In this document: positions 42,164 through 51,665 of the stretch, piece by piece
Layout of the letters: every line of letters begins with the position of its first letter
Numbering within the stretch: the stretch's first letter is position 1
NCBI RefSeq assembly: GCF_012295615.1
Contig: NZ_CP051183.1
Coordinates: forward strand, 997,001-1,061,000
Reading direction: 5' to 3'
Length of the DNA stretch: 64,000 bases
Origin: Bermanella marisrubri
Lineage (GTDB): Bacteria > Pseudomonadota > Gammaproteobacteria > Pseudomonadales > Oceanobacteraceae
Translations under genes and position numbers: made by a program
Notes under the pieces: generated by a model
Told to the model about the DNA's origin: nothing
The model's database searches: none
The model's input: the letters and a program-made list of their open reading frames with translations, nothing else

Positions 42164-44662
42164 ATGTCGTATTTACAATTATGTAAGTTGAGCTTTAAGC
42201 ATTGGCGCAATGATTTGCGCAGTAGTGAAAAGCGTCTATTGGTCTTGGCTACCTTATTAGCCGCACTTAGTATGGCTATGATTTCTAGCTTTAGTGATCG
42301 TCTGACGCGCACTATGGAATACCGTGCCAGTGAACTTATCGCTGGTGATCTGACTATTTTCAGTTCGCGAGAAATAAATCCTGAGTATGCCAGCAAAGCG
42401 CAGGAGCTTGGCATGGAAGTCTCTAAAGCTATGGGTTTCTCTACCATGGCGTTCGCTAACGACAAATTGCAGTTAGTTCGAGTTCGAGCAGTCGATGAGC
42501 GTTATCCATTGAAGGGCTACAATCAGGTGGCCGATGAATTTTATGGGCAAGGTACTTTGTTAGCGCAAGGGCCTGAAAAAGGAAACGTATGGGCGGAAGA
42601 GCGCATTTTACAAAAGCTGAGTATTGATATTGGCGATACGATTGAAATTGGTGAAAGCGAATTTTTGGTCGAGCGTATTTTGCAGCAAGATGCGGATCGA
42701 AGTGGCAGCTTGTTCAGCCCATTTGGCCGATTACTTATGTCCAAGGCTGATGTACCTGCTACTGGTGTCGTTTCAGAGGGTAGTCGTCTGTGGTACAAGC
42801 AATATTTCACTGGCTCTGAATCGGCCATTTCTTCATTAGATGAATGGTTACAACCAAAACTGGAAAAACAAGAACGTTTGCGGGGGATAACCGAGAGTCA
42901 AGATAATGTTGGTGGTGCTTTAGCAAAAGCTCAGCAATATTTATCTCTTTCGAGTTTGATTAGTGTATTGCTGGCTGCAGTAGCTATAGCTCTTTGCGCG
43001 AAGCAATACAGTGAAAGACATTTTAACACTGCGGCTTTGTTACGTTGCTTGGGCGCAAGCAGTGCGCAGGTACGCACCATTTTCATTGTTAAATTAGCGT
43101 TAACAGCTTTGTTGGGAGCCGTTTTAGGTGCACTCATCGGCTATGTCCTACACTTTGCACTGCTTGAAGTGGTAAAAGACATCTTACCGAAAGATCTGAT
43201 GGATGCGCGTTGGTTACCTGTTTTACTCAGCATGTTAAGTGCTGTCGCAGTATTAATGCTTATCGCTTTAGCACCTATTTTAAACCTAAATAAAGTCAGC
43301 CCGGTGCGAGTATTACGTAGAGAGCTGGCGCCTCAAAGCGTGCGAGCTAATGTGTTCTTTATTATTGCCGTTGCCATTATGGTGGGGCTTGCCTACTTAT
43401 TAAGTGGCAGTATTAAGCTGGCGATCGTTTTCGTCGTTGGCTTGGCACTATTGCTTTTAGTGTATGGAATTCTGTCTACACTGATGCTGTCTGCTTTGAA
43501 TAAGATTCAACACAAGCTGCCAAGCTTTGTGCAATTAGGTCTAACACAATTGACCCGTCACCAATATTATGCGCGCTCACAAGTCGCCGCATTTGCTTTT
43601 ATTTTCACCTCAGTTGCGCTGATATGGATTGTACGGGGAGATTTGTTTGATAACTGGCAAGCGCAAGTTCCAGAAGGTACTCCAAATCATTTTGCTATTA
43701 ATATATTACCTGACCGTAAAGACGCGTTCGCAGAAGCGCTTGATAACAAAGGTTTAGCAAAAAGTGCTTTCTATCCAATGGTCCGCGGTCGTCTCACACA
43801 TATTAATGGTGAAAACGTCAGTGATATTTATCCAGACGATGAAGGTCCTAATGCGTTGCGCCGCGAGTTAAACCTAACCTGGAGTAGCGAACTGCGTAAA
43901 GACGAGTCAATCCAATCTGGAGACTGGTTTGACGATACCAGTGTGCAAAATAATGGGATCTCCATAGAAGAGGAACTGGCGCGCCGACTCGACGTCAATG
44001 TGGGCGATAAGGTTCGATTCAACATCGCAGGTCAAGAAGTAGAAACCACTATTGAAAGTTTGCGAAGTGTAAAGTGGGAGAACTTTCGACCGAACTTCTA
44101 TGTGGTATTCGCAGACGGTGTATTAAACGATTTCCATCATACTTATATTAATAGTTTTTACCTGCCTCCAACGGAAGGGAAATGGTTAGTTCAGCTGAAT
44201 CAAAAATTTAAGGCAGTAACTGTGATTGAGATTGAACAAATACTAAACCAAGTACGTGATATTTTGGCGCAAACTACAATCGCGGTTGAAGCGATTCTTA
44301 TGTTGGTACTGTTATGTGCGCTCGTGCTGATGTTTGCAACTCTATTAAGTACCCTAGGTTTAAGAAAACATGAAGCCGCGCTTTATCGAACTTTTGGTGC
44401 CAATGAAGCTATGATTCGTCGTCGTATTCGAGCGGAGTATGTGACCTTAGCAATGTTATCAAGCATATTGGCGTTGATCTCTTTTGAATCGATTAGTTAT
44501 GCTTTGTATCTCTTTGTGTTCAACGTAGGCTGGGCACCACATTTTGCTTTATGGATAGGCGTACCAGCGTTGGCATTGCTTAGTATATTAAGCAGTGGTT
44601 TTTACGCCAATCGTGATGTACTTAAAGCCTCGCCAAGGCAGCTATTGCAAGATATTGCCTGA
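42164..44662 (+). CDS. ybbP: YbbP-like FtsX-domain ABC permease
   Basis: An 832-residue permease with about ten membrane helices: one near 27-45, a large periplasmic domain (about 50-250), three helices with an FtsX domain (about 262-375), two to three central helices (about 395-445 and 470-490), a second periplasmic domain (about 500-700), and a final FtsX domain (about 710-830) ending in the motif SPRQLLQDIA. Size and layout match YbbP (about 800). It is the membrane partner of the preceding ATPase. The substrate is unknown. Confidence 0.88.
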   Translation: MSYLQLCKLSFKHWRNDLRSSEKRLLVLATLLAALSMAMISSFSDRLTRTMEYRASELIAGDLTIFSSREINPEYASKAQELGMEVSKAMGFSTMAFANDKLQLVRVRAVDERYPLKGYNQVADEFYGQGTLLAQGPEKGNVWAEERILQKLSIDIGDTIEIGESEFLVERILQQDADRSGSLFSPFGRLLMSKADVPATGVVSEGSRLWYKQYFTGSESAISSLDEWLQPKLEKQERLRGITESQDNVGGALAKAQQYLSLSSLISVLLAAVAIALCAKQYSERHFNTAALLRCLGASSAQVRTIFIVKLALTALLGAVLGALIGYVLHFALLEVVKDILPKDLMDARWLPVLLSMLSAVAVLMLIALAPILNLNKVSPVRVLRRELAPQSVRANVFFIIAVAIMVGLAYLLSGSIKLAIVFVVGLALLLLVYGILSTLMLSALNKIQHKLPSFVQLGLTQLTRHQYYARSQVAAFAFIFTSVALIWIVRGDLFDNWQAQVPEGTPNHFAINILPDRKDAFAEALDNKGLAKSAFYPMVRGRLTHINGENVSDIYPDDEGPNALRRELNLTWSSELRKDESIQSGDWFDDTSVQNNGISIEEELARRLDVNVGDKVRFNIAGQEVETTIESLRSVKWENFRPNFYVVFADGVLNDFHHTYINSFYLPPTEGKWLVQLNQKFKAVTVIEIEQILNQVRDILAQTTIAVEAILMLVLLCALVLMFATLLSTLGLRKHEAALYRTFGANEAMIRRRIRAEYVTLAMLSSILALISFESISYALYLFVFNVGWAPHFALWIGVPALALLSILSSGFYANRDVLKASPRQLLQDIA

Positions 44663-44671
44663 CTGTTTACG

Positions 44672-44707
44672 CTGCCACCTTATAAAACAAACTTATTGAG
44701 GTGGCAG
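44672..44707 (+). promoter_or_regulatory. Hairpin covering the ribosome site of the carboxylesterase gene
   Basis: Arms CTGCCACCT (44672-44680) and AGGTGGCAG (44699-44707) with an 18-base loop. The 3' arm contains the GAGGTGG ribosome site of the gene starting at 44712, so folding would hide it. Confidence 0.6.
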
Positions 44708-44711
44708 TAGT

Positions 44712-45368
44712 ATGAGCACTTTACAGTTACAAGGTATTTTGTCTGAACCAGAACAAGAAGCTGATAGCTGCTTGATTCTTCTGCATGGATTAGGTGCCAG
44801 TGGTCATGATTTTGAGGCGGTCTTGCCTTATTTTCGTCATGGAATCTCCCATCCTCTACGCTGCATCTTCCCTAATTCTCCTAAACGCGCTGTTACCATT
44901 AATCAAGGTATCGAGATGCCAGCTTGGTATGACTTTGCCTTAAATGGTGATGTTCGTGATGTGAATCAAGCACATTTGAAAGAAAGCTCTGATGCCGTTG
45001 CTGCGGTCATTCAAGGACAAATAGAACAAGGCATAGATTCAAAGCGCATTATTTTGGCAGGCTTTTCCCAAGGCGGCGCTATTGCCTATGATGTTGCATT
45101 AAACTATGACTTTGATTTGGCAGGTTTACTGGCCATGAGTACTTACATCCCAGATGCGATCCAAGACAAAAACCGAGATTTAGATATTCATGTTTTTCAT
45201 GGTAGAGAGGATGATGTAGTGCCAGCAGCACTTGGTCAAGATAGTTTGAAGAAGTTAAATGACGCCGGCTATACCCCATCATGGTCGGAATATGATATGG
45301 CGCATGAGATGTGTCTACAGCAGATTGAAGATATCAATCAAACCATCAACGAATTGTTAGCTAAATAA
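44712..45368 (+). CDS. Carboxylesterase / phospholipase family alpha/beta hydrolase
   Basis: A 218-residue hydrolase of the acyl-protein thioesterase/carboxylesterase family (Abhydrolase_2). The nucleophile is Ser119 in GFSQGG; Asp167 (HGREDDVVP) and His198 (MAHEM) complete the triad. HGLGASGHDFE forms the oxyanion loop. Members hydrolyse short esters and lysophospholipids. It sits 49 bases after the ybbP stop on the same strand; E. coli has the unrelated esterase TesA next to ybbA, so an esterase neighbour recurs with a different fold. Its last eight bases overlap the end of the convergent gene. Confidence 0.92.
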   Translation: MSTLQLQGILSEPEQEADSCLILLHGLGASGHDFEAVLPYFRHGISHPLRCIFPNSPKRAVTINQGIEMPAWYDFALNGDVRDVNQAHLKESSDAVAAVIQGQIEQGIDSKRIILAGFSQGGAIAYDVALNYDFDLAGLLAMSTYIPDAIQDKNRDLDIHVFHGREDDVVPAALGQDSLKKLNDAGYTPSWSEYDMAHEMCLQQIEDINQTINELLAK

Positions 45369-45714
45369 GGCCGCGGCTCATTCGGAATAGATCAACCACT
45401 AAATTCAAGCAGACAAAACAAAACAGCATAAAGTTGAACTCAACACTGAATTTAGAGTGCTTTCCAGCTGCTAACAAGGGCGCAATCAAAAGGGCCATGA
45501 CGATAGGTAGTAAAATCGTTATGGCCAGCTCATCTAACTTATCGACTTGTTGCTGAACACCGCGGACTGCTGTATCTAGACCAAAGTTGGCAAATGCTAA
45601 CAGCATGTGAATGAATAACATGAAGCAGGTTAGAACTGGGGTAATAAGAGGTTTATTAACCGTTTTCTTAATTGTCTTGGTTTGAATCTGAGTGTTTGGT
45701 TGAAGTTGTTCCAT
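45361..45714 (-). CDS. Small membrane protein, unknown function
   Basis: Not recognised. From the ATG at 45714, chosen for the AGGTGG ribosome site just upstream (an in-frame start at 45747 is possible), the protein has 117 residues: a polar N-terminus, then about three membrane helices (around 24-45, 58-78 and 86-105). It is convergent with and overlaps the esterase gene by eight bases. Confidence 0.6.
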   Translation of the reverse strand: MEQLQPNTQIQTKTIKKTVNKPLITPVLTCFMLFIHMLLAFANFGLDTAVRGVQQQVDKLDELAITILLPIVMALLIAPLLAAGKHSKFSVEFNFMLFCFVCLNLVVDLFRMSRGLI

Positions 45715-45821
45715 ATACCACCTACTTATAAAATCCATGTGTCCCAATGTCTATCAGTTCACAGTATAAATCGAGTTGGCGGTTTAATGAGTAAGCAAAT
45801 GTAATATTTGTAACACTGACG

Positions 45822-45853
45822 TAAAGGGGTTGCTGTTATTCTGTAACAACCCC
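45822..45853 (-). terminator. Terminator of the RND efflux operon
   Basis: GGGGTTG (45847-45853 on the minus strand) pairs with CAACCCC (45826-45832), followed by TTTAC on the minus strand, 20 bases after the RND gene stop. The stem has internal mismatches and the T-run is short. Confidence 0.6.
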
Positions 45854-45873
45854 TAATCTCAATTGATGTTCGG

Positions 45874-48800
45874 TTAGGAAGTGCTAGCTTGCGCTTTTTT
45901 CTCTAACTTCTCTTGTTTTTTTCGAGCGCGTCGTTGTTGGATATCCTCTCCCATCATATACAGACATGGAATCATGATTAATGTTATGACGGTGGCAAAC
46001 AACACTCCGAAGGCCAGTGATACTGCCATAGGTATAACAATTTTGGCTTGTAAACTGGTTTCCAGCATTATCGGTGTTAGGCCAATAAAGGTGGTTAACG
46101 AGGTAAGCAGTATTGCCCGGAAACGTTTTTGGCCTGCTTCCATTACAGCATCGAGTACCTTCATCCCCGAATCTTTGGCCTTGTTAATATAATCCACCAT
46201 GACAAGGCTATCATTGATCACTACACCTGCTGCGGCAATGATGCCGAATAAGGAGAATGAACTAACATCCATGCCAAGGATAATGTGACCGTAGATCGCA
46301 CCAAGAATACTGAACGGAATCACTGACATTATCATAAGTGGCTGAGCGTAAGATCTCAGCGGTATTGCGAGCAATGCGTATACGATTAACATGGATAGCA
46401 CAAAATTACGTAGCTGTTCGGTTTGTGAATCCAGTTCGTCTTGGATTTTTCCTGCGAGGTTACTGGAAACATCTGGGTACTTTTCCGTCAGCTCAGGAAT
46501 AAAATTATCTTCTATATCTTTAGCAATTTTTTGCGGCTCAGCAATGGCACTGTTCACACTAGCCCAGACATTAGTTGTGGGTTGACCATCTTCTCGGCGA
46601 ATGGCTTCTTTACTCGTAGTGATGGTTAGGTTAGCAATTTCAGATAGTGGGACCTCTGCACCGTTTGGCAATCTGATCATGGTTTTAGCGACATGACCAA
46701 TATCGCTACGTTGATTCTTCGGGTAGCGAACCATGACTTTAACTTCTTCACCATCGCGTAAAATACGTTGTACTTCTAAGCCATAAAAACTTGAATTAAC
46801 TTGACTGGCAACGGTAGCCAAATCCAGGCTTAGGCTGTAAGCAATAGGCTTGAGTTCTAGTTGTATTTCTTGACGATTAGACTGCTCACTATCATTGACA
46901 TCTCCAACACCTTTAATGCTGTTCAGCTTGTCTTTCAGGGCTTGTTTGGCTTTGGAAAGTGTTTCTTCATTTTTACCCATTAATTGGAAGCTAATATCGC
47001 CATCTTCTCTTTGTCCGCCCATAATTTGGTCATTAATTTTTAGTGATTTCAGTCCCGAAATAGATGGCATATGTTTGCGCCAACGGTCCGATAGGGCAAA
47101 GGTGTCCATGACTCGTTGTTCTGGCTCAACCAGTGTAATCATGAGCTTTGCTTCTGTTCGACTGCTTAATTCGACATATAGGCTACGAATCATGGATTGA
47201 CCAAATTCGTCTTGAATTCGTTGATCCTCTTGTTTGATCATGCGCTCGATAGCAAGAGCTGCATTAAGTGTTGCTTGTTCACCTGTATCTGGCGTCATGG
47301 TTAACATAATTTCTGGAAAATCATGAGGCACTTTAGGTGTGCCAATGACTTTGACAAAATCACCTCTCACTAAGCCGATGGTAATAAGAAGTAATGCTAA
47401 GAATGACGCCAATACTATATAGCGGTGTTTGATTGATTGACCCAAAGCGGGTGCATAGCGGTTATCGATAAAGTTTTTTAATGAAGTATCAACTTTATCT
47501 TGTATTTGATAAATACGGCTTTTTTTCGTTTTGTCTTTTGGCTTCATGGAAGCAAGATGAGCTGGCAAAATGAATTTCGATTCCACCAGAGAGAATAAAA
47601 GGCAAAGTATAACAACGACACCAATGGACTTGGCGATAGCGGCTTCAGGACCATCGCCAAACAGCATAGGCAAAAACGCAGCGACCGTGGTAAGGACACC
47701 AAAGGTTGCTGGCATAGCGACTTTTTGTGCACCGCTGACGACCGATTGCAATGATTGCCCATGCTTTTCTACTTGGGTATGAACACTTTCGCCAATCACG
47801 ATGGCGTCGTCGACGACGATGCCGAGCACTAATATAAAACCAAATAGACTGGTTAAACTGATCGTGACATCTATCATAGATATGGGCATCAGCATCAGTG
47901 TGCCTAAGAAACACACGGGCAAGCCGACCATCACCCACATCGCCAACTTTAAGCGAAGAAATAATGCCAGCATGATGAAAACCAATATGGCAGCCGTCCA
48001 CATGTTCTCCATCATCATGTCTAAACGGCCTTCAAGGTAGTAGGTGAGATCAACCCATGATTCTAGCTTCATTGTTGGAGGCAGCTCGCTTTGCTTATCA
48101 GCGATATACTTTTTCACTGCTTTAGCCACATCAGGGGTTGACTGATTATTGGAGGCACCAATGAATATAATCACTGCTTCTTGGCCGTTAAATTTACCGT
48201 AGCGAAGTCCTTCAGTGAATCCATCCTTAACCTCAGCCACGTCGGCTACAAACAATTGGCTGCCGTCAGGATTTGTTCGCAATGGAATACGCTCAAAATC
48301 AAGTTGATTATAACCTTGGTTTTCGACGCGAATACCGATATAGCCATTGTCAGTTCGAATCTCGCCCGCACTTAAATTTGCGCTAAACCGCTGAATGCGA
48401 TCGGCGACTTCAGAAAAACTTAAATCGTATTCGCGTATTTTATCTCGACTTAACTCAATAGATATTTCGTAATCAGGTCCAGAAAAATATTCACTCACTT
48501 GAACGATAGGTAAGTCTTGTATTTCGGTATGTATTTCTTCGCCGAGCTGTTTGATCTTCGCAAAAGGTAGTTCACCATAGAGAGCAATATACATGACTTC
48601 TTGAGTATACTTCTCTTGTATAATAAGCGGTCTTTCGGCGCGATCAGGAAGTGTTTGGATGCCTTCCACATTGACTTTGACTTCGTCCAATACTTCTCTC
48701 GTATCGAAATCATCGTCAACCTTTATCCACGCTTGAGATAGGTTACGGTAGCTGTAAGTAATCAGTCGATCAATGCCTTGGACACCTTGTAAAGACTCTT

Positions 48801-49026
48801 CTACTTTTTCAGTAATTCCTATTTCTACTTCTTGAGGTCCTGCTCCAGGGTATGCCACGTTAATGGATATCCAATTAAACTCAAGCTGTGGAAACATTTG
48901 CTTTTGGATTGTTAAAGCAGAAAAAAGGCCACCGATAATGATAAATATCATAAGAAGGTTGGCTGCTACAGGATTACTGGCGAACCAGGCAATAATACCT
49001 TTTTGTTGTGGAGGATCTATGCTCAT
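45874..49026 (-). CDS. HAE1-type RND multidrug efflux permease
   Basis: A 1050-residue RND pump. The N-terminal helix begins near residue 15 (SNPVAANLLMIFIIIGG), the conserved proton-relay pair is in GIVVDDAIVIGESVH (about residue 400), and the second half has GVVINDSLVMVDYINKAK. Features such as VEIGITEKVEESLQGVQGID mark the HAE1/AcrB-like class. It exports hydrophobic compounds by proton antiport; the substrate is unknown. It overlaps the adaptor gene by four bases (ATGA). No outer-membrane channel gene adjoins. Confidence 0.93.
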   Translation of the reverse strand: MSIDPPQQKGIIAWFASNPVAANLLMIFIIIGGLFSALTIQKQMFPQLEFNWISINVAYPGAGPQEVEIGITEKVEESLQGVQGIDRLITYSYRNLSQAWIKVDDDFDTREVLDEVKVNVEGIQTLPDRAERPLIIQEKYTQEVMYIALYGELPFAKIKQLGEEIHTEIQDLPIVQVSEYFSGPDYEISIELSRDKIREYDLSFSEVADRIQRFSANLSAGEIRTDNGYIGIRVENQGYNQLDFERIPLRTNPDGSQLFVADVAEVKDGFTEGLRYGKFNGQEAVIIFIGASNNQSTPDVAKAVKKYIADKQSELPPTMKLESWVDLTYYLEGRLDMMMENMWTAAILVFIMLALFLRLKLAMWVMVGLPVCFLGTLMLMPISMIDVTISLTSLFGFILVLGIVVDDAIVIGESVHTQVEKHGQSLQSVVSGAQKVAMPATFGVLTTVAAFLPMLFGDGPEAAIAKSIGVVVILCLLFSLVESKFILPAHLASMKPKDKTKKSRIYQIQDKVDTSLKNFIDNRYAPALGQSIKHRYIVLASFLALLLITIGLVRGDFVKVIGTPKVPHDFPEIMLTMTPDTGEQATLNAALAIERMIKQEDQRIQDEFGQSMIRSLYVELSSRTEAKLMITLVEPEQRVMDTFALSDRWRKHMPSISGLKSLKINDQIMGGQREDGDISFQLMGKNEETLSKAKQALKDKLNSIKGVGDVNDSEQSNRQEIQLELKPIAYSLSLDLATVASQVNSSFYGLEVQRILRDGEEVKVMVRYPKNQRSDIGHVAKTMIRLPNGAEVPLSEIANLTITTSKEAIRREDGQPTTNVWASVNSAIAEPQKIAKDIEDNFIPELTEKYPDVSSNLAGKIQDELDSQTEQLRNFVLSMLIVYALLAIPLRSYAQPLMIMSVIPFSILGAIYGHIILGMDVSSFSLFGIIAAAGVVINDSLVMVDYINKAKDSGMKVLDAVMEAGQKRFRAILLTSLTTFIGLTPIMLETSLQAKIVIPMAVSLAFGVLFATVITLIMIPCLYMMGEDIQQRRARKKQEKLEKKAQASTS

Positions 49027-50177
49027 AAAGCATTCTCCGAATCAACAACTGCGCTCATTGGTTCCTGTGTCGGTTTAGTTTTTACTTTCATACCTTCTAC
49101 GGGATATTCTAAAGCGGAGGTGACGACTGTTTGGGGTTTTGAAAAGCTTCCTTGAATAATGACATGGTCTTCATTTTTACGAACGATGGAAACATCAGCG
49201 AAGGAAATACTTTCGTCTTTTATTGTGATGAGTTTTTCATCTGATAACCAATTATAAGGAACGCGGGCAGCGTTTTTGAGTGTGATGCCGCTGATCTCGG
49301 CATTTACGTATGTGCCAAACAATAATGGATTTTTTAATTCGTAAGGTTGTTCTAGCTCGGCTACTAAAAAGCGCATTCGACTGCGCTCCTCTATGATGCC
49401 TTCATCTCTTGTAATGGTCGCTGACCAAGTATGGGTCTTATTGCCTTGTTGACTAATTAACTCTACGCCGATGTTGTTACCGCGCTCTAGGAATTGAAAA
49501 TCATTGGCAGGGATGGGCAGGCGGATCTGTGCAACAGAAATATCTAATACGGTGCCGATAGGTGTGCCCGGAGTGACGTTGCTGCCCAATGAAATATGGC
49601 GAGCCTTAATCAGAGAATGGTAAGGACTTTTAATCTTTGTTCTTTCTAGATTGCGCTTAGCATTTTGGACCGCGGCAAGAGCCGCTTTTACTGCCGCTTT
49701 CGCTTGTGTCAACTGAGGTTTTCTTAAAGCCAAAACAGTAGGGCTTGATTGGTCCGCCCACTGTTCTTTGGCGACTTCGCTTTGTGCGACTTCCGTTTCA
49801 AGTGCAGCTTTCGCGCTAGCATATTGAGCTTCCGCTTGAAGCAGCGCTGATTCGTAATCTCGTGGATCAATTTGGACAAGCATGTCCCCTTTCTCAACTC
49901 GCCCGCCGCGATTGAAAGCGGGGTTGATCGCGACGATCTCACCCGTCACTTGTGAGATGAGTTCTGTGGTGTGTTTGGGTTCTACTTGTCCATATGCTTT
50001 GACCGAGAGCTTTATGTCGCGTAATTCAAGTAACTGTACATCGGCGATCGGAATATTGTCTCCATCGTTCTTCTCTTCTGGCGCTTTTTTAAGGGCTGAC
50101 AGACCGATCATCGTAAGTAAGCCGGCAACCAAGATCCCTAATGGAATTGCCGTCTTTTTTTGGAACAGACGTTTCAT
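49023..50177 (-). CDS. RND periplasmic adaptor (membrane-fusion protein, HlyD/AcrA type)
   Basis: A 384-residue adaptor with an N-terminal membrane anchor (about 11-28), a lipoyl domain (VTGEIVAINPAFNRGGRVEKGDMLVQIDP in part), an alpha-hairpin rich in Ala/Lys/Gln (about 115-185), and beta-barrel and proximal domains. It links the RND pump to an outer-membrane channel that must be encoded elsewhere. First gene of the two-gene operon. Confidence 0.92.
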   Translation of the reverse strand: MKRLFQKKTAIPLGILVAGLLTMIGLSALKKAPEEKNDGDNIPIADVQLLELRDIKLSVKAYGQVEPKHTTELISQVTGEIVAINPAFNRGGRVEKGDMLVQIDPRDYESALLQAEAQYASAKAALETEVAQSEVAKEQWADQSSPTVLALRKPQLTQAKAAVKAALAAVQNAKRNLERTKIKSPYHSLIKARHISLGSNVTPGTPIGTVLDISVAQIRLPIPANDFQFLERGNNIGVELISQQGNKTHTWSATITRDEGIIEERSRMRFLVAELEQPYELKNPLLFGTYVNAEISGITLKNAARVPYNWLSDEKLITIKDESISFADVSIVRKNEDHVIIQGSFSKPQTVVTSALEYPVEGMKVKTKPTQEPMSAVVDSENAL

Positions 50178-50319
50178 TCTTTCGTCCTATTTTTCTTATT
50201 GTCTAATGAGAAATGCTTGTGCGAAATCAGGCATTGATCATACCTGATTTTTGTAGTGATTGGATGAGTCGCTTAAGAATTCTTTGTTGCAGTTTTTAAG
50301 ATGATTAAGCTAATAGAGG

Positions 50320-51072
50320 TTAATTGGATTTTAGCCAGTTTTTAAATTTCAGGGCTTCAATATGTTGATAAAAAGGAAGTGTGATTGGCAGCAACCAGTT
50401 TATCAAACGCGAGATTTGACTCAATTGACTAGGAAAGATGATACGCTGATATTTGGCTAAGCCTTTCAGCGCGGCATTAGCAACTTGTTCAGCGGTTTGA
50501 GCAGGCCAAGGAACAGGCGCTTTGGTTTGAAAAAACTCAGTTTTTGTCGCTACCGGACATAGTACGCTGACGCTAGCGTTGTCAGGTTTTTCCCAGCGAT
50601 ACGAGTCTGCCCAGGCAATTAACGCGGATTTGGTTGCGCTGTAAAGAGCGTATCCAGCGAGACTATGATAGCCCATGAAACTGGCGGTTATTAGAATCTG
50701 AAAAGGCGTGGAGTAGCGCTCGGCCATGACTTGTGCGGTGTAAATCGGGCTAAAAGTATTGCATGAGAATATGTCGTGAATACGTTGCCAACTTGCTTGT
50801 TGCTTCTCGTAATAGGCAAATCCCGCATTAGCAATGAAGATGTCAATCTGGCCTAATTCGCCTTCAGCTAAGTCTAACAGGCCATCGATTTGTTCGGGTT
50901 TTGAGATATCTCCCTGATGACATATGACACTATTGGGCAGTTCTGTGCTTATTGGGTTGATATCAGTGGCTAAGATTTTGACGCCTTGGAATTCCGCTAG
51001 TTTTTGCGTGAGAGCTAAGCCAATCCCCGATGCAGCACCTGTGATCACGATGTTTTTATTATTGTAGTGCAT
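50320..51072 (-). CDS. Short-chain dehydrogenase/reductase
   Basis: A 250-residue SDR: nucleotide motif TGAASGIG at 11-18, NAGFAYYE region, catalytic Tyr and Lys in YALYSATKSAL, with a preceding Ser from ITASFMG. The substrate is unknown. The C-terminal part is basic and hydrophobic (residues about 220-245, INWLLPITLPFYQHIEALKF), similar to membrane-associated SDRs. It is monocistronic; the ~140 bases between it and the adaptor gene show no clear motif. Confidence 0.9.
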   Translation of the reverse strand: MHYNNKNIVITGAASGIGLALTQKLAEFQGVKILATDINPISTELPNSVICHQGDISKPEQIDGLLDLAEGELGQIDIFIANAGFAYYEKQQASWQRIHDIFSCNTFSPIYTAQVMAERYSTPFQILITASFMGYHSLAGYALYSATKSALIAWADSYRWEKPDNASVSVLCPVATKTEFFQTKAPVPWPAQTAEQVANAALKGLAKYQRIIFPSQLSQISRLINWLLPITLPFYQHIEALKFKNWLKSN

Positions 51073-51165
51073 GTCTTTATCCTTTTTATTCCCAATGTTC
51101 CGAGTAACGAGGGATAAAGCATGCTAGATCTTATTGATATTTTTATCAATATTTGATTGGTGATG

Positions 51166-51513
51166 CTATATTTTGCAGTTAAGCTCGCCTTTGTCAGCAC
51201 TGGTCATCAGGATAGAGCAGCGATCATTAATTTCCCAAAGTTCACCGCCGCAGCTGATACTGACATCTCTTAATCCGCTATTGATGTAGGCAGCGCATCC
51301 TCGCTCCACGGGCTTAAGCTTATCCTGTTTACAAGAAAACCCGAGCTGGTTTCCGGATTCTCGGACGATTTCACAGCTTTGTTCTATATCAAGAAAGTCG
51401 AACGGGTAGGAGCCGATATTTGATGCGTTTAGCTCTGTGCTGCCCTCGCCGCAGCCAGTGGCAAGACCTAAAGCCAAGATAAAGCACACGTAAACTATGG
51501 AGCGCTTGAGCAT
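51166..51513 (-). CDS. Small cysteine-rich lipoprotein, unknown function
   Basis: Not recognised. A 115-residue protein with signal peptide and lipobox LATGC (Cys21). The mature part has seven more cysteines in addition to the lipidated one (for example QSCEIV, SCKQD, RGCAAY, SCGGEL, RCSIL, LNCKI), so several disulfides are likely. It stands alone, divergent from argG. Confidence 0.7.
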   Translation of the reverse strand: MLKRSIVYVCFILALGLATGCGEGSTELNASNIGSYPFDFLDIEQSCEIVRESGNQLGFSCKQDKLKPVERGCAAYINSGLRDVSISCGGELWEINDRCSILMTSADKGELNCKI

Positions 51514-51665
51514 GGGAAGACCTGTTGGTTAATTGATCTAATTAAATATAGTCCATAAACCCGTTAGTAGCGGAGTTGCTGCGAAATCGGTAGAATATGC
51601 GCCCTTAAGATTTATCTACCGTTTTTATTCGAATTAACGGATAAAATTTTGTTTAGGAGCTACTG

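Noticed and set aside
47645-48001. 118-codon minus-strand frame in a second frame of the RND pump gene
   Set aside because: It is an alternative frame of a certain gene with low-complexity His/Arg composition.
51560-51660. Possible ArgR (ARG box) site before argG
   Set aside because: TTCGAA and A+T-rich flanks are present, but the TGAAT-N6-ATTCA pattern is not matched.
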